From positions 1 to 5,912 of the forward strand of contig JACMKH010000157.1 of the NCBI GenBank assembly GCA_014380205.1: 5,912 nucleotides of DNA, read 5' to 3'. Below, in pieces: positions 1 through 5,912 of the stretch. Both the position numbers and the translations under genes were made by a program. The stretch comes from Sphingomonadaceae bacterium. Lineage in GTDB: Bacteria > Pseudomonadota > Alphaproteobacteria > Sphingomonadales > Sphingomonadaceae. A model generated the notes under the pieces. That model was not told the DNA's origin. It saw nothing but the letters and a program-made list of their open reading frames with translations, and ran no database searches. Each line of letters begins with the position of its first letter. Position 1 is the stretch's first letter.

Positions 1-874
1 GATGGAGCACGCGCGCGACTTGCGGCTGCTCGGCGAGCCAGCGCGCCACGGCGAGCGCGTTGGCCTCGTGGCGGCGCAGGCGGACGTCGAGCGTGCGCAG
101 CCCGCGCAATCCGAGAAAGGCGTCGTCGGGCGAGGCGAACTGGCCGAGGAGCTGCGCCGATGTGCGCAGCTTGCCGTACCATTGCGCATTGGCGGTCACG
201 CTTCCGAGCATCGCGTCGGCGTGGCCGAGCACATATTTGGTCGCCGCCAGGATCGAGATGTCGACGCCCTTGCCGATCGCGGGGAAGAACAGCGGGGTCG
301 CCCAGGTGTTGTCGAGCAGCGTGACGATCCCGCGCGCCCTCGCCGCCGCGCAGATCGCGGGGACGTCCTGGACCTCGAAGGTCAGACTGCCGGGACTCTC
401 CATCAGGATCGCGCGCGTGTTGTCGGCGAACAGCTCGGCGATCCCCTCGCCGATCAGCGGATCGTAATAGCGCGTGGCGACACCGATCCGCCTGAGCATC
501 TTCTCGGCGAAGACGCGGCTCGGCTCATAGGCGCTGTCGACCATCATCAGCTCGTCGCCGGGCCGAAGCACCGCGAGCAGCGCGCAGCCGATCGCGGCGA
601 GCCCCGAGGGATAGAGCAGGGTCCCCGCCGCGCCGGGCTCCAATTCGGTCAGCGCCTCGGCGAGCGCCCATTGCGTCGGCGTTCCGCGCCGCGCGTAGTA
701 GAAGTCGCCGTCCTCGTTCCGCCTCGTGGCCTCGCGCAGCGCGGCGACGCTGTCGAACAGGATGGTCGAGGCGCGCCACACGGGCGGGTTGACGCCGTGG
801 CCCGTCCATTCGCTGCGCCGCCCGCCGGTGACGAGCCGCGTGACGGGCGTGCGATCCGCCCCGTCGCCGCTCAC
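1..874 (-). CDS. metC: Cystathionine beta-lyase MetC, C-terminus missing at the window edge
   Basis: PLP-dependent enzyme of the Cys/Met metabolism (gamma-family) class. It is expected to split cystathionine into homocysteine, pyruvate and ammonia in the cytoplasm, the step before methionine synthesis. 291 codons are present against about 390-400 in the family, so roughly 100 C-terminal residues lie outside the window. Visible family signatures are Y60-A-R62 (PLP-phosphate contact from the neighbouring subunit), Y116 in SAYEPSR (ring stacking), D188 in LLDNTW (PLP nitrogen contact) and the Schiff-base lysine K213 in ATKYVLGHAD. The GTG start at 872-874 is chosen because it overlaps the sseA stop by 4 bases (GTGA) and has an AAGGAG Shine-Dalgarno 11 bases upstream. 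The first in-frame ATG comes only after more than 100 codons. The substrate could be another member of this PLP family, but the motif set fits MetC best. Confidence 0.93.
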   Translation of the reverse strand, partial: MSGDGADRTPVTRLVTGGRRSEWTGHGVNPPVWRASTILFDSVAALREATRRNEDGDFYYARRGTPTQWALAEALTELEPGAAGTLLYPSGLAAIGCALLAVLRPGDELMMVDSAYEPSRVFAEKMLRRIGVATRYYDPLIGEGIAELFADNTRAILMESPGSLTFEVQDVPAICAAARARGIVTLLDNTWATPLFFPAIGKGVDISILAATKYVLGHADAMLGSVTANAQWYGKLRTSAQLLGQFASPDDAFLGLRGLRTLDVRLRRHEANALAVARWLAEQPQVARVLH

Positions 875-1713
875 GCCGTCCCGGTCTCCTTGGGGGTGCC
901 GTCGCGCGCGCCCCATTCGGACCAGCTGCCGTCGTAGAGCGCGACATCCTGCTTGCCGAGCAGCCGCGCCGCGAACAGCAGCGCCGCCGCGGTGACGCCG
1001 CTGCCGCACGTCGTCACCGTCGGCCGATCCATGTCGACCCCGGCCGCCTCGAACGCCGCGCGCAGCCCGTCGCCGCGCTTCCACGTCCCGTCGTCGTTGA
1101 ACAGCGCGCCATAGGGAAGGTTGCGCGATCCGGGGATGTGCCCCGCATGCATCCCCGCGCGCGGCTCGGGCGAGGCGCCCTCGAAGCGCTCGGCGGAGCG
1201 CGCGTCGACCACCTGCTCGGCGCCGCTTTCAACGTTTGCCTTCATCGCGGCGAGGTCGCGCACGCCCGCGAGATCGCCCCAGACGGTGAAATGGCGGTGG
1301 CGCACCTGCGGCCTGCCCTGCTCGACCGGCCGCCCCTCGGCCTTCCACTTGGCGAGACCACCATCGAGAACCGCCACCTTGTGCGCCCCGAACGTCGTGA
1401 ACATCCACCAGGCGCGCGCCGCGGTGTGGAGCGGCGAATTGTCGTAGACGACGATCCGGCTTCCGTCGCCGATCCCGAGGGACTGCATCCGGCTCGCGAA
1501 TTTCTCGGCCGAGGGCAAGGTGTTGGGAAGCCCGCTGCCAGTGTCGCGGACCTCCTCGAGATCCATGAACACCGCGCCTGGGATATGCTCGAAGCCGAAC
1601 TCGGCGCGCGCGTCGCGCCCGCCGCCGGGTAGGAACATCGTCGCGTCGACGATATGGAGATCGCTCGCGCCGAGCTCCCCGGCGAGCCATTCGGTGGAGA
1701 CGAGCAGGTCCAT
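871..1713 (-). CDS. sseA: 3-mercaptopyruvate sulfurtransferase (tandem rhodanese domains)
   Basis: Transfers sulfur from 3-mercaptopyruvate, the transamination product of cysteine, to a thiol acceptor or cyanide through a persulfide on the active-site cysteine. It has 280 residues, the usual length. The N-terminal rhodanese domain (about 1-125) is catalytically dead, with D91 in YDNSP where a cysteine would sit. It carries the AWWMFTTFG and [14 protein letters not shown] segments typical of the family. The C-terminal domain (about 155-275) has [21 protein letters not shown] and the catalytic loop C236-GSGVTA. This CGSGVTA loop separates mercaptopyruvate sulfurtransferases from thiosulfate rhodaneses (CRxGx[RT]). 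DGSWSEWG near the C terminus is also characteristic. The ATG start has an AGAGGAA Shine-Dalgarno 9 bases upstream. It is the first gene of a two-gene operon with metC, consistent with a shared role in cysteine and methionine sulfur flow. Confidence 0.95.
   Translation of the reverse strand: MDLLVSTEWLAGELGASDLHIVDATMFLPGGGRDARAEFGFEHIPGAVFMDLEEVRDTGSGLPNTLPSAEKFASRMQSLGIGDGSRIVVYDNSPLHTAARAWWMFTTFGAHKVAVLDGGLAKWKAEGRPVEQGRPQVRHRHFTVWGDLAGVRDLAAMKANVESGAEQVVDARSAERFEGASPEPRAGMHAGHIPGSRNLPYGALFNDDGTWKRGDGLRAAFEAAGVDMDRPTVTTCGSGVTAAALLFAARLLGKQDVALYDGSWSEWGARDGTPKETGTA
886..891 (-). promoter_or_regulatory. Ribosome binding site for metC inside the sseA 3' end
   Basis: The minus strand reads AAGGAG, 11 bases before the GTG at 874. 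The site lies within the last codons of sseA. Together with the 4-base stop/start overlap it supports the non-ATG start and suggests coupled translation of metC with sseA. Confidence 0.65.
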
Positions 1714-1722
1714 GGGGCGCGG

Positions 1723-1729
1723 TTCCTCT
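1723..1729 (-). promoter_or_regulatory. Ribosome binding site for sseA
   Basis: The minus strand reads AGAGGAA, 9 bases before the ATG at 1713. This supports that start. The minus-strand promoter must lie in the remaining roughly 70 bases shared with queF. A GATTAA hexamer near 1753-1758 is a weak -10 candidate without a convincing -35 partner. Confidence 0.55.
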
Positions 1730-1763
1730 GGGGTGGGATTCGTCGCCCCGCCTTAATCGCGCG

Positions 1764-1791
1764 TTGCGACCGCGTCGAGATCGGCTATCCT
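1764..1791 (+). promoter_or_regulatory. Candidate sigma70-type promoter of queF, leaderless
   Basis: TTGCGA (1764-1769) and TATCCT (1786-1791) are separated by 16 bases and resemble -35 and -10 elements. The -10 ends 6 bases before the queF ATG, so transcription would be expected to start at or next to that ATG. No Shine-Dalgarno is seen before queF, which agrees with a leaderless message. This is inference from hexamer resemblance only. Confidence 0.4.
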
Positions 1792-1797
1792 CGGGAC

Positions 1798-2244
1798 ATG
1801 GCTCTCACCCATCTCGGCCAAACCAGCGCGCTTCCCGCCTCGCCCGAAGCGGCAACACTCGATTTCGTCGCCAACCCGCGCCCCGGCCGCCCCTATCTCG
1901 TCCGCTTCACCGCGCCCGAGTTCACCTCGCTTTGCCCCGTCACCGGCCAGCCCGACTTCGCGCATCTCATGATCGACTATGCGCCGGGCGAAACCATCGT
2001 CGAGAGCAAGTCGCTCAAGCTGTTCCTCGCGAGCCACCGCAACCACGCCGGCTTCCACGAGGACGTCACCGTGGGCATCGCCGAGCGCCTCGTCGCGGAA
2101 ATGCAGCCGCTGTGGCTGCGCATCGGCGGATACTGGTTCCCCCGCGGCGGCATCCCGATCGACGTCTTCTGGCAATCGGGCGTGCCGCCCGAGGGGCTGT
2201 GGCTGCCGCCGCAGGATGTGCCGGGGTATCGGGGGCGGGGCTGA
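1798..2244 (+). CDS. queF: NADPH-dependent 7-cyano-7-deazaguanine (preQ0) reductase QueF
   Basis: Reduces the nitrile of preQ0 to the aminomethyl group of preQ1 with NADPH in queuosine tRNA modification. At 148 residues it matches the short single-domain YkvM-type QueF rather than the longer two-domain enterobacterial form. The nucleophilic cysteine C46 lies in [15 protein letters not shown], followed by the acid D53. The family motif ESKSLK is at 69-74, and FHED at 86-89 contains E88. The C46-D53 and C46-E88 spacings (7 and 42) equal those of Bacillus subtilis Cys55, Asp62 and Glu97. [18 protein letters not shown] closes the T-fold core. The ATG at 1798 is the only sensible start. It lacks a Shine-Dalgarno and sits just after a promoter-like sequence. 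No other queuosine gene is in the window, and there is no room for a preQ1 riboswitch if transcription starts at the ATG. The gene is divergent from sseA and convergent with the MBL gene. Confidence 0.96.
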   Translation: MALTHLGQTSALPASPEAATLDFVANPRPGRPYLVRFTAPEFTSLCPVTGQPDFAHLMIDYAPGETIVESKSLKLFLASHRNHAGFHEDVTVGIAERLVAEMQPLWLRIGGYWFPRGGIPIDVFWQSGVPPEGLWLPPQDVPGYRGRG

Positions 2245-2250
2245 GCGCGG

Positions 2251-3771
2251 TCAATTGCGCGGCTTCAGAATAAGCCGTCGGTTGAGGATGGCGTATTCGA
2301 AATAGAACCATTTGTCAGTGGCCGCCTGCTGTTCCTTCTTGAAGGCGGCGATCAGCCGCTTGCCGTCGGTCTTGAGGTAGATCGCGCCGTCGACGTCGAC
2401 GTTTGAGCGGCCGAGCGCGGCGACATCCTTCTGGATCCTATCGCGCAGCGCGTCGGAAGGCGTCTTGGCGAGCCTGGCGATATCGGACGTCAGCGCCTCT
2501 ACCAGCTTGGCGTCCTCCTTTTCGCGGGTCGAGCGCTGCAGCTCGGTGGAGAGCAGCACCGGGGAAGCTCCGCGACCGAACTTGCCGAGCCGGCCGAGCA
2601 GATCGGGTCGGGGGTGAACATGGCCCTCCTCGTCCCCCGATGAGATCACGAAAGCCGCAGGATTGACCGCCTCGAGAAACTCGTCGGTGACGTCGCTCGA
2701 GCCATGGTGGCAGGTCTTCATCACCTCGGCGCGCACGAAGGGCGCCGCGCGCGCGACCAACTCCTCGCGCTCGACCGTCGTTCGCGGCCATTCGGCCATC
2801 CCCGCAAGGCTGGTGAGCAAATACTGTTCAGCAGGGAAGTTGAGATCCCCGCCGAAGAACACCTTGAAATCGCCAAAATGCAGCCGCAGCAGCACCGAAT
2901 GGCCGTTCTTGGTCTTGCCGGCGTCGCCGAGCCTGCGCAGCCACGGCGCGCCGCCCGCGTCCAGCTCGGGGATCGGACCGACGATCTCGATCGCATAGTC
3001 GCGCGGATCGGAGGGCGCGAACCCCGGCATCCAGCATCCACCCTCCTCGCTCGTGCCGTGGCGGGTTGACAGCATCTCGAACGCGCCGACGAGATTGCCG
3101 TCGATTGCGGCGCGGACCATGCCCGCGTAGCGGTAGCGGCCAACCTTGACTGGCGGGCCGAACAGCGTGCGCATAGCGGCATCGTCGACCACGAGCGCCG
3201 CGAGATACTCGCGGCTGCTCACCGAATCCTTGATCTTCCCGCCGAGTTTGGCCCACGCGTCTCGTTCAGGTCGCTCGACGAGGCCGCTGTGATAGAGCTT
3301 GTCGAACGTGATCGCGCCGTTTTCGAAGATGCTCGCGAAGCCGCCGTAGTGATCGAGATCGGGATGGGTGATCACCGCAGCGTGAAACCGCATTCGGCGC
3401 TTGTAGGTGCTGAAGCGGGCGTCGAGAAACTCGCGCATATGCTCGCCCTCGCCCGCATCGATCACGACGATGCGCTCGCTGTCGTCACGCTCCGGCGTGA
3501 TCAGGACCGCGCCGTCGCCCTGGCCGACGTCGACGAAGACGATCTCGAGCGGACGCGCATCGGTGGTGTGCTCGCGCCGGACCTTCAGCCGCCGCTTTTT
3601 CTCCAAGTCTTCCCATGCCCAGAGCACCGCGCGCCAATCCGGGTCGCCGTCATTCTCCTCGTCGATACGCAGCCAGTCGCCCCACAGTACCTGTCGATCA
3701 CGGTTGCCGTGTTCGTCGAACAGGAACACCGGCTCGTAATCCTCCGGCAACGCCACGAAACAATGCGTCAT
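2251..3771 (-). CDS. Soluble ComEC/Rec2-type metallo-beta-lactamase-fold hydrolase
   Basis: A 506-residue MBL-fold protein with no signal peptide or membrane segment, so probably cytoplasmic. It lacks the membrane channel of ComEC proper. Hydrolase signatures in order are FVDVGQGDGAVLI (79-91), DAGEG (105-109), the metal motif HPDLDHYGG (136-144, an Asp replacing the second His of HxHxDH as in ComEC relatives), NGHSVLLRLHFGDFKVFFGGD (289-309), TCHHGSSD (353-360) and HVHPRPD (384-390). Residues about 12-60, including VLWGDWLRI and DWRAVLW, may form a small SH3-like domain (inference). Residues about 145-285 form an unusually long insert between metal motifs, and about 100 residues follow the last motif. 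The ATG at 3771 is preferred because GGGAGG lies 5 bases upstream. A GTG at 3810 would add 13 residues but lacks this support. Substrate unknown: phosphodiesterase or nuclease activity is a family-based guess. It ends 6 bases from the queF stop, tail to tail. Confidence 0.88.
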   Translation of the reverse strand: MTHCFVALPEDYEPVFLFDEHGNRDRQVLWGDWLRIDEENDGDPDWRAVLWAWEDLEKKRRLKVRREHTTDARPLEIVFVDVGQGDGAVLITPERDDSERIVVIDAGEGEHMREFLDARFSTYKRRMRFHAAVITHPDLDHYGGFASIFENGAITFDKLYHSGLVERPERDAWAKLGGKIKDSVSSREYLAALVVDDAAMRTLFGPPVKVGRYRYAGMVRAAIDGNLVGAFEMLSTRHGTSEEGGCWMPGFAPSDPRDYAIEIVGPIPELDAGGAPWLRRLGDAGKTKNGHSVLLRLHFGDFKVFFGGDLNFPAEQYLLTSLAGMAEWPRTTVEREELVARAAPFVRAEVMKTCHHGSSDVTDEFLEAVNPAAFVISSGDEEGHVHPRPDLLGRLGKFGRGASPVLLSTELQRSTREKEDAKLVEALTSDIARLAKTPSDALRDRIQKDVAALGRSNVDVDGAIYLKTDGKRLIAAFKKEQQAATDKWFYFEYAILNRRLILKPRN

Positions 3772-3776
3772 GATGG

Positions 3777-3782
3777 CCTCCC
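3777..3782 (-). promoter_or_regulatory. Ribosome binding site deciding the MBL-fold gene start
   Basis: The minus strand reads GGGAGG, 5 bases before the ATG at 3771. It is a strong anti-Shine-Dalgarno match and the reason for choosing this start over the upstream in-frame GTG at 3810. Confidence 0.65.
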
Positions 3783-3870
3783 TGTCTTCCCTCGCGCGCG
3801 ACTGTAGCACGAATGTACGGGCAAGCCATCATCGAACGCAGGAGCGTCACACAAAGACTCTGAATTGGGA

Positions 3871-4122
3871 TCAACCAGGCGGAGGCTTCTTCCTGACCAG
3901 ATACCGCCAAACTCCGATCAGGTTGATCCCGAACAGCACGACGTTCTGCGTCGCGAGCGCGCCCTCCTCGTCCATCAGCCCCGAGACGATCCACGCGATG
4001 CTCGACGCGGTAAAGATCACGAAGCCCCAGCCCGTCGCGCGCCGGCCGAGATCGCCCGCGACCATCAGCGCGGCGATCACGCCGCTGATCGAGGCAAACC
4101 ATTTGAGAATCTCGATTAACAT
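3871..4122 (-). CDS. Small integral membrane protein, three predicted helices
   Basis: An 83-residue hydrophobic protein that I cannot assign to a named family with confidence. Three membrane segments are visible, at about 5-23 (ILKWFASISGVIAALMVAG), 31-49 (ending IAWIVSGLM) and 58-76 (TQNVVLFGINLIGVWRYLV). The first loop is basic (GDLGRRATG), the second acidic (MDEEGA) and the tail basic (RKKPPPG). By the positive-inside rule this gives an outside N terminus and a cytoplasmic C terminus. The pattern of a final helix starting near an Asn and ending in GVWRYL recalls small PnuC-like or CBU_0592-type membrane proteins, but this is only resemblance. The ATG has AAAAGG 7 bases upstream. It lies 99 bases upstream of the MBL-fold gene on the same strand and is divergent from the thioesterase. 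The hydrophobic pattern and good ribosome binding site support it as real. Confidence 0.75.
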   Translation of the reverse strand: MLIEILKWFASISGVIAALMVAGDLGRRATGWGFVIFTASSIAWIVSGLMDEEGALATQNVVLFGINLIGVWRYLVRKKPPPG

Positions 4123-4216
4123 GGCGCAACCTTTTTCCCGAGGAGTGGTGGTATCGTGCGGTTGCTGACACTAATGTAAGCTAGGCGCGCCTCCGCTCCC
4201 GCCTCAACACGAGACG

Positions 4217-4632
4217 ATGATGTCCTGTTCCGAGCCCCCCCCCGCCACGAATATCCGGTCGGCATCCGCCCCGACGACATCGACTTCATGGGGCATGTCA
4301 ACAACGCCAGCTACCTTACCTGGGTGCAGGAGGCGGTGACCGCGCATTGGCGCCAGCTCGCCTCGCCGCAGGATGTCGCGCGCCATCTCTGGGTCGCGCT
4401 CAAGCACGAGATCACCTACCGCAAGCCCGCCTTCCTCGACGACAATGTCGTCGCGTCTGTGGTGGTCGAGAAGATCCAGGGCGCGAGCGCCTTCTACGAC
4501 ACGATCATCCGTCGCGGCGAAGAGGTGCTCGCGACGGTCAAGTCGCGCTGGTGCTGCCTCGACGCCGAGACACTGCGCCCCGCGCGAATCGCCGAGGAGA
4601 TTGCCGCGCGCTTCCTGCGCCGGGACGATTGA
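4217..4632 (+). CDS. Hot-dog acyl-CoA thioesterase (YbgC/FadM/4HBT type) with an apparent N-terminal frameshift
   Basis: Predicted to hydrolyse an acyl-CoA thioester in the cytoplasm; the acyl chain cannot be read from sequence. The main frame gives HEYPVGIRPDDIDFMGHVNN and then ASYLTWVQEAV, followed by ITYRKPAFLDD, a thioesterase core of normal length ending at 4632. The catalytic aspartate aligned with Asp17 of Pseudomonas 4-hydroxybenzoyl-CoA thioesterase is encoded at 4282-4284, just before the first in-frame ATG at 4288. Starting there would remove the first strand and this residue. The frame is open upstream to a TAA at 4177 but contains no ATG, GTG or TTG. The only suitable starts, ATG at 4217 and 4220, lie one frame off. 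They would join the core if the nine-C run at 4235-4243 had one more C or two fewer. As written, ATG 4217 reads only 40 codons to a TGA at 4337. Shine-Dalgarno support is weak (GAG at 4211-4213). This may be a sequencing error, a real mutation or slippage. Confidence 0.8.
4235..4243 (+). repeat. Nine-C homopolymer at the frameshift point of the thioesterase gene
   Basis: Nine consecutive C residues follow the codon GAG and precede GCCACGAA. The frame carrying the ATG pair at 4217/4220 enters the run, and the conserved thioesterase frame leaves it one base out of register. A tract of 7 or 10 C would restore one continuous reading frame. Confidence 0.9.
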
Positions 4633-4681
4633 CGTCGTTCGGCTCGGCGACGCAGGAGGGCGATTCGTCGCGACCGCAAAG

Positions 4682-4731
4682 ATATTGCAGTGCAGCATAT
4701 TGAACATTTCGCCATTTCGTGCTTTTAAGGG
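4682..4731 (+). promoter_or_regulatory. AT-rich upstream region of the glycosyltransferase: candidate promoter, inverted repeat and short ribosome site
   Basis: This stretch is clearly poorer in GC than its surroundings. TTGAAC (4700-4705) lies 17 bases before TTTTAA (4723-4728), a possible but weak -35/-10 pair. An imperfect inverted repeat, ATATTGCA (4682-4689) against TGCAGCATAT (4691-4700), overlaps the -35 side and could be an operator. AAGGG (4727-4731) lies only 3 bases from the ATG at 4735, short for a Shine-Dalgarno. If the -10 is right, the start of transcription would fall near the ATG itself. Confidence 0.3.
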
Positions 4732-4734
4732 CAT

Positions 4735-5912
4735 ATGGATGCATTGCCCCCCGGACTTTTTTGCGATTGCGAAGATGACGAGATCGATGTCGGCGATGTG
4801 GCGAGGCCCGCGCGCGTTCGTCGCATCGCGCTCATCGGAAACTCGCTGCCGCGCAAATGCGGCATCGCGACCTTCACCACCGATTGCTTCAACGCGCTGC
4901 GCCAAAGCTATCCCGAGATCGACGCGCGCGTCTATGCGATGGAGGATTCGCTCGGCGGAATCGCCTATCCGCCCGAGGTCGCGCGGACGATTCGCGAGCA
5001 GGATTTCGGCGCCTATCTCGAGGCTGCGCGCGACATCGACGATTGGGGCGCCGACGCTGTCTGGGTTCAGCATGAATACGGCATTTTCGGCGGCCTAGCG
5101 GGCGAGCATCTGCTTGCGCTGCTTGATCGCGTCGCCGCGCCCGTCATCGTCACGCTCCACACCGTGCTCGAGGAGCCCGACGCCGACCAGCGCCGCGTGC
5201 TCGAGCGGCTGCTCGATCGCGCCGGCCGCGTCATGGTGATGGCGGAGAAGGGCGCCGAGATCCTGCGCCGCGTCTATGACGCCGACGAGCGCAAGATTCT
5301 CGTCATCCCGCATGGCGTTCCCGACCGCCTCTTGGCCGATCCCGAGTCGATCAAGCCGCGCTTCGGATTTTCGGGACGCAAGGTTATCCTCACCTTCGGG
5401 CTCCTCGCGCCCAATAAGGGCATCGAGACGATGATCATGGCGATGCCCGAGATCGTCGCCGGCCACCCCGAGAGCCTCTACGTCGTGCTCGGCAGCACGC
5501 ACCCGCACCTCGTCGCCCACGAGGGTGAAAGCCATCGCGAACGACTGGTCGCGCTCGCCGAGACGCTCGGCGTCGCCGACAATGTCGCCTTCCTCGACGA
5601 ATTCGCCGACCACGAACGGCTGCTCGACTATCTCCAGGCGGCCGACGTCTATGTGACGCCCTATCTCAATCCCGCGCAGATCACCTCCGGGACGCTGTCC
5701 TACGCGGTCGGCATGGGCAAGGCGATCGTCTCGACTCCCTATGTCCACGCGACCGAGGCGCTCGACGAGGGGCATGGCGTGCTCGTGCCATTCGGCGATT
5801 CGGGCGCGCTCGCTTCGGAAATCACGCGCCTGCTCAACGACGACGTCGCGCGCCGCGCGCTGAGCGAGCGCGCCTATGCGCGCGGCCGCACCATGCTGTG
5901 GCCGCGCCTCGC
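4735..5912 (+). CDS. Family GT4 (GT-B fold) glycosyltransferase, C-terminus missing at the window edge
   Basis: Expected to transfer a sugar from an activated donor; donor, acceptor and product are unknown. 392 full codons are present and the frame is open at the right edge. After an acidic, family-atypical leader of about 30 residues (with CDCEDDE at 10-16), the N-terminal Rossmann domain begins at IALIGNSLPRKCGIATFTTD (31-50). It includes QHEYGIFGG (112-120) and LHTVLEEPDADQRR (141-154). The interdomain segment carries IPHGVPD (191-197). The donor-binding domain starts with FGLLAPNKGIE (221-231) and continues with VLGSTHPHLV (251-260), TPYLNPAQITSGTLSYAVG (308-326) and GVLVPFGD (348-355). 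The usual GT4 E-x7-E pair is replaced by Q315 and S322, which I recall as normal for this subfamily. Relatives often continue into a long C-terminal extension, so the full protein may be much larger (recalled, not checked). ATG 4735 is preferred over GTG 4798, which has no ribosome site. Confidence 0.9.
   Translation, partial: MDALPPGLFCDCEDDEIDVGDVARPARVRRIALIGNSLPRKCGIATFTTDCFNALRQSYPEIDARVYAMEDSLGGIAYPPEVARTIREQDFGAYLEAARDIDDWGADAVWVQHEYGIFGGLAGEHLLALLDRVAAPVIVTLHTVLEEPDADQRRVLERLLDRAGRVMVMAEKGAEILRRVYDADERKILVIPHGVPDRLLADPESIKPRFGFSGRKVILTFGLLAPNKGIETMIMAMPEIVAGHPESLYVVLGSTHPHLVAHEGESHRERLVALAETLGVADNVAFLDEFADHERLLDYLQAADVYVTPYLNPAQITSGTLSYAVGMGKAIVSTPYVHATEALDEGHGVLVPFGDSGALASEITRLLNDDVARRALSERAYARGRTMLWPRL

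Noticed and set aside
2..937. Long plus-strand open frame of 311 codons opposite metC
   Set aside because: It is antisense to a clearly conserved MetC. Its Arg/Gly/Ala/Asp-rich translation has no domain features and is the usual by-product of GC-rich codon bias.
1654..1797. 48-codon N-terminal extension of queF back to an ATG inside sseA
   Set aside because: It would overlap the sseA start region antisense, adds non-family residues and exceeds the usual short QueF length. The ATG at 1798 fits the conserved protein.
3289..3807. Plus-strand open frame of 172 codons opposite the MBL-fold gene
   Set aside because: Antisense to conserved metal-binding motifs, with no independent start signal or domain.
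3808..3810. GTG as an alternative start of the MBL-fold gene
   Set aside because: No Shine-Dalgarno precedes it, while the ATG at 3771 has a strong GGGAGG at suitable spacing.
4633..4652. Possible terminator hairpin after the thioesterase (CGTCG / CGACG)
   Set aside because: Only a 5-base stem with a 10-base loop and no following T-run. It is not a credible intrinsic terminator.
4204..5073. Minus-strand open frame of 289 codons opposite the thioesterase and glycosyltransferase
   Set aside because: It spans two genes with conserved motifs on the other strand and the gap between them. Its translation has no recognisable domain.
5095..5775. Minus-strand open frame of 226 codons opposite the glycosyltransferase
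   Set aside because: Antisense shadow of conserved GT4 motifs, with low-complexity Asp/Gly/Arg/Val composition.
1..5912. A novel multi-gene defence or mobile system
   Set aside because: No integrase, transposase, toxin-antitoxin pair, repeats or defence signature genes are seen. The genes are mostly ordinary metabolic or envelope functions, and only the MBL-fold protein is poorly explained.

Overview
This is a GC-rich, densely coded stretch whose protein content points to an alphaproteobacterium, most likely Sphingomonadales (inference from base composition, GCG/CTC/GAC-biased codons and recalled similarity of the proteins to sphingomonad families; no search was run). Seven genes account for nearly all of it. 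No gap exceeds about 105 bases, and no RNA gene, CRISPR array, insertion sequence or prophage gene is visible.

Layout. Positions 1-1713 (minus strand) hold a sulfur amino-acid operon: sseA (3-mercaptopyruvate sulfurtransferase) followed by metC (cystathionine beta-lyase, cut by the left edge). The two overlap by 4 bases (GTGA), which suggests translational coupling. An 84-base divergent gap separates sseA from queF (1798-2244, plus strand), a queuosine biosynthesis gene that appears to be transcribed without a leader. queF runs tail to tail, with a 6-base gap, into a minus-strand gene of 506 codons (2251-3771). That gene encodes a soluble ComEC/Rec2-type metallo-beta-lactamase-fold protein. 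Upstream of it on the same strand is an 83-residue, three-helix membrane protein (3871-4122).

To the right are two plus-strand genes. The first is a hot-dog acyl-CoA thioesterase (4217-4632), whose reading frame is broken near its N terminus at a run of nine C residues. The second, after an AT-rich 102-base gap, is a family GT4 glycosyltransferase (4735 to the right edge, incomplete).

How the genes relate. Only sseA-metC form a clear functional pair, in cysteine/methionine sulfur metabolism. queF, the thioesterase and the glycosyltransferase look like independent housekeeping or envelope genes. The MBL-fold protein and the small membrane protein could share a transcript, but nothing in the sequence links their functions.

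I do not see convincing evidence for a new multi-gene system. The points most worth checking are the C9 frameshift in the thioesterase, the divergent architecture of the stand-alone ComEC-like hydrolase, and the leaderless queF promoter.
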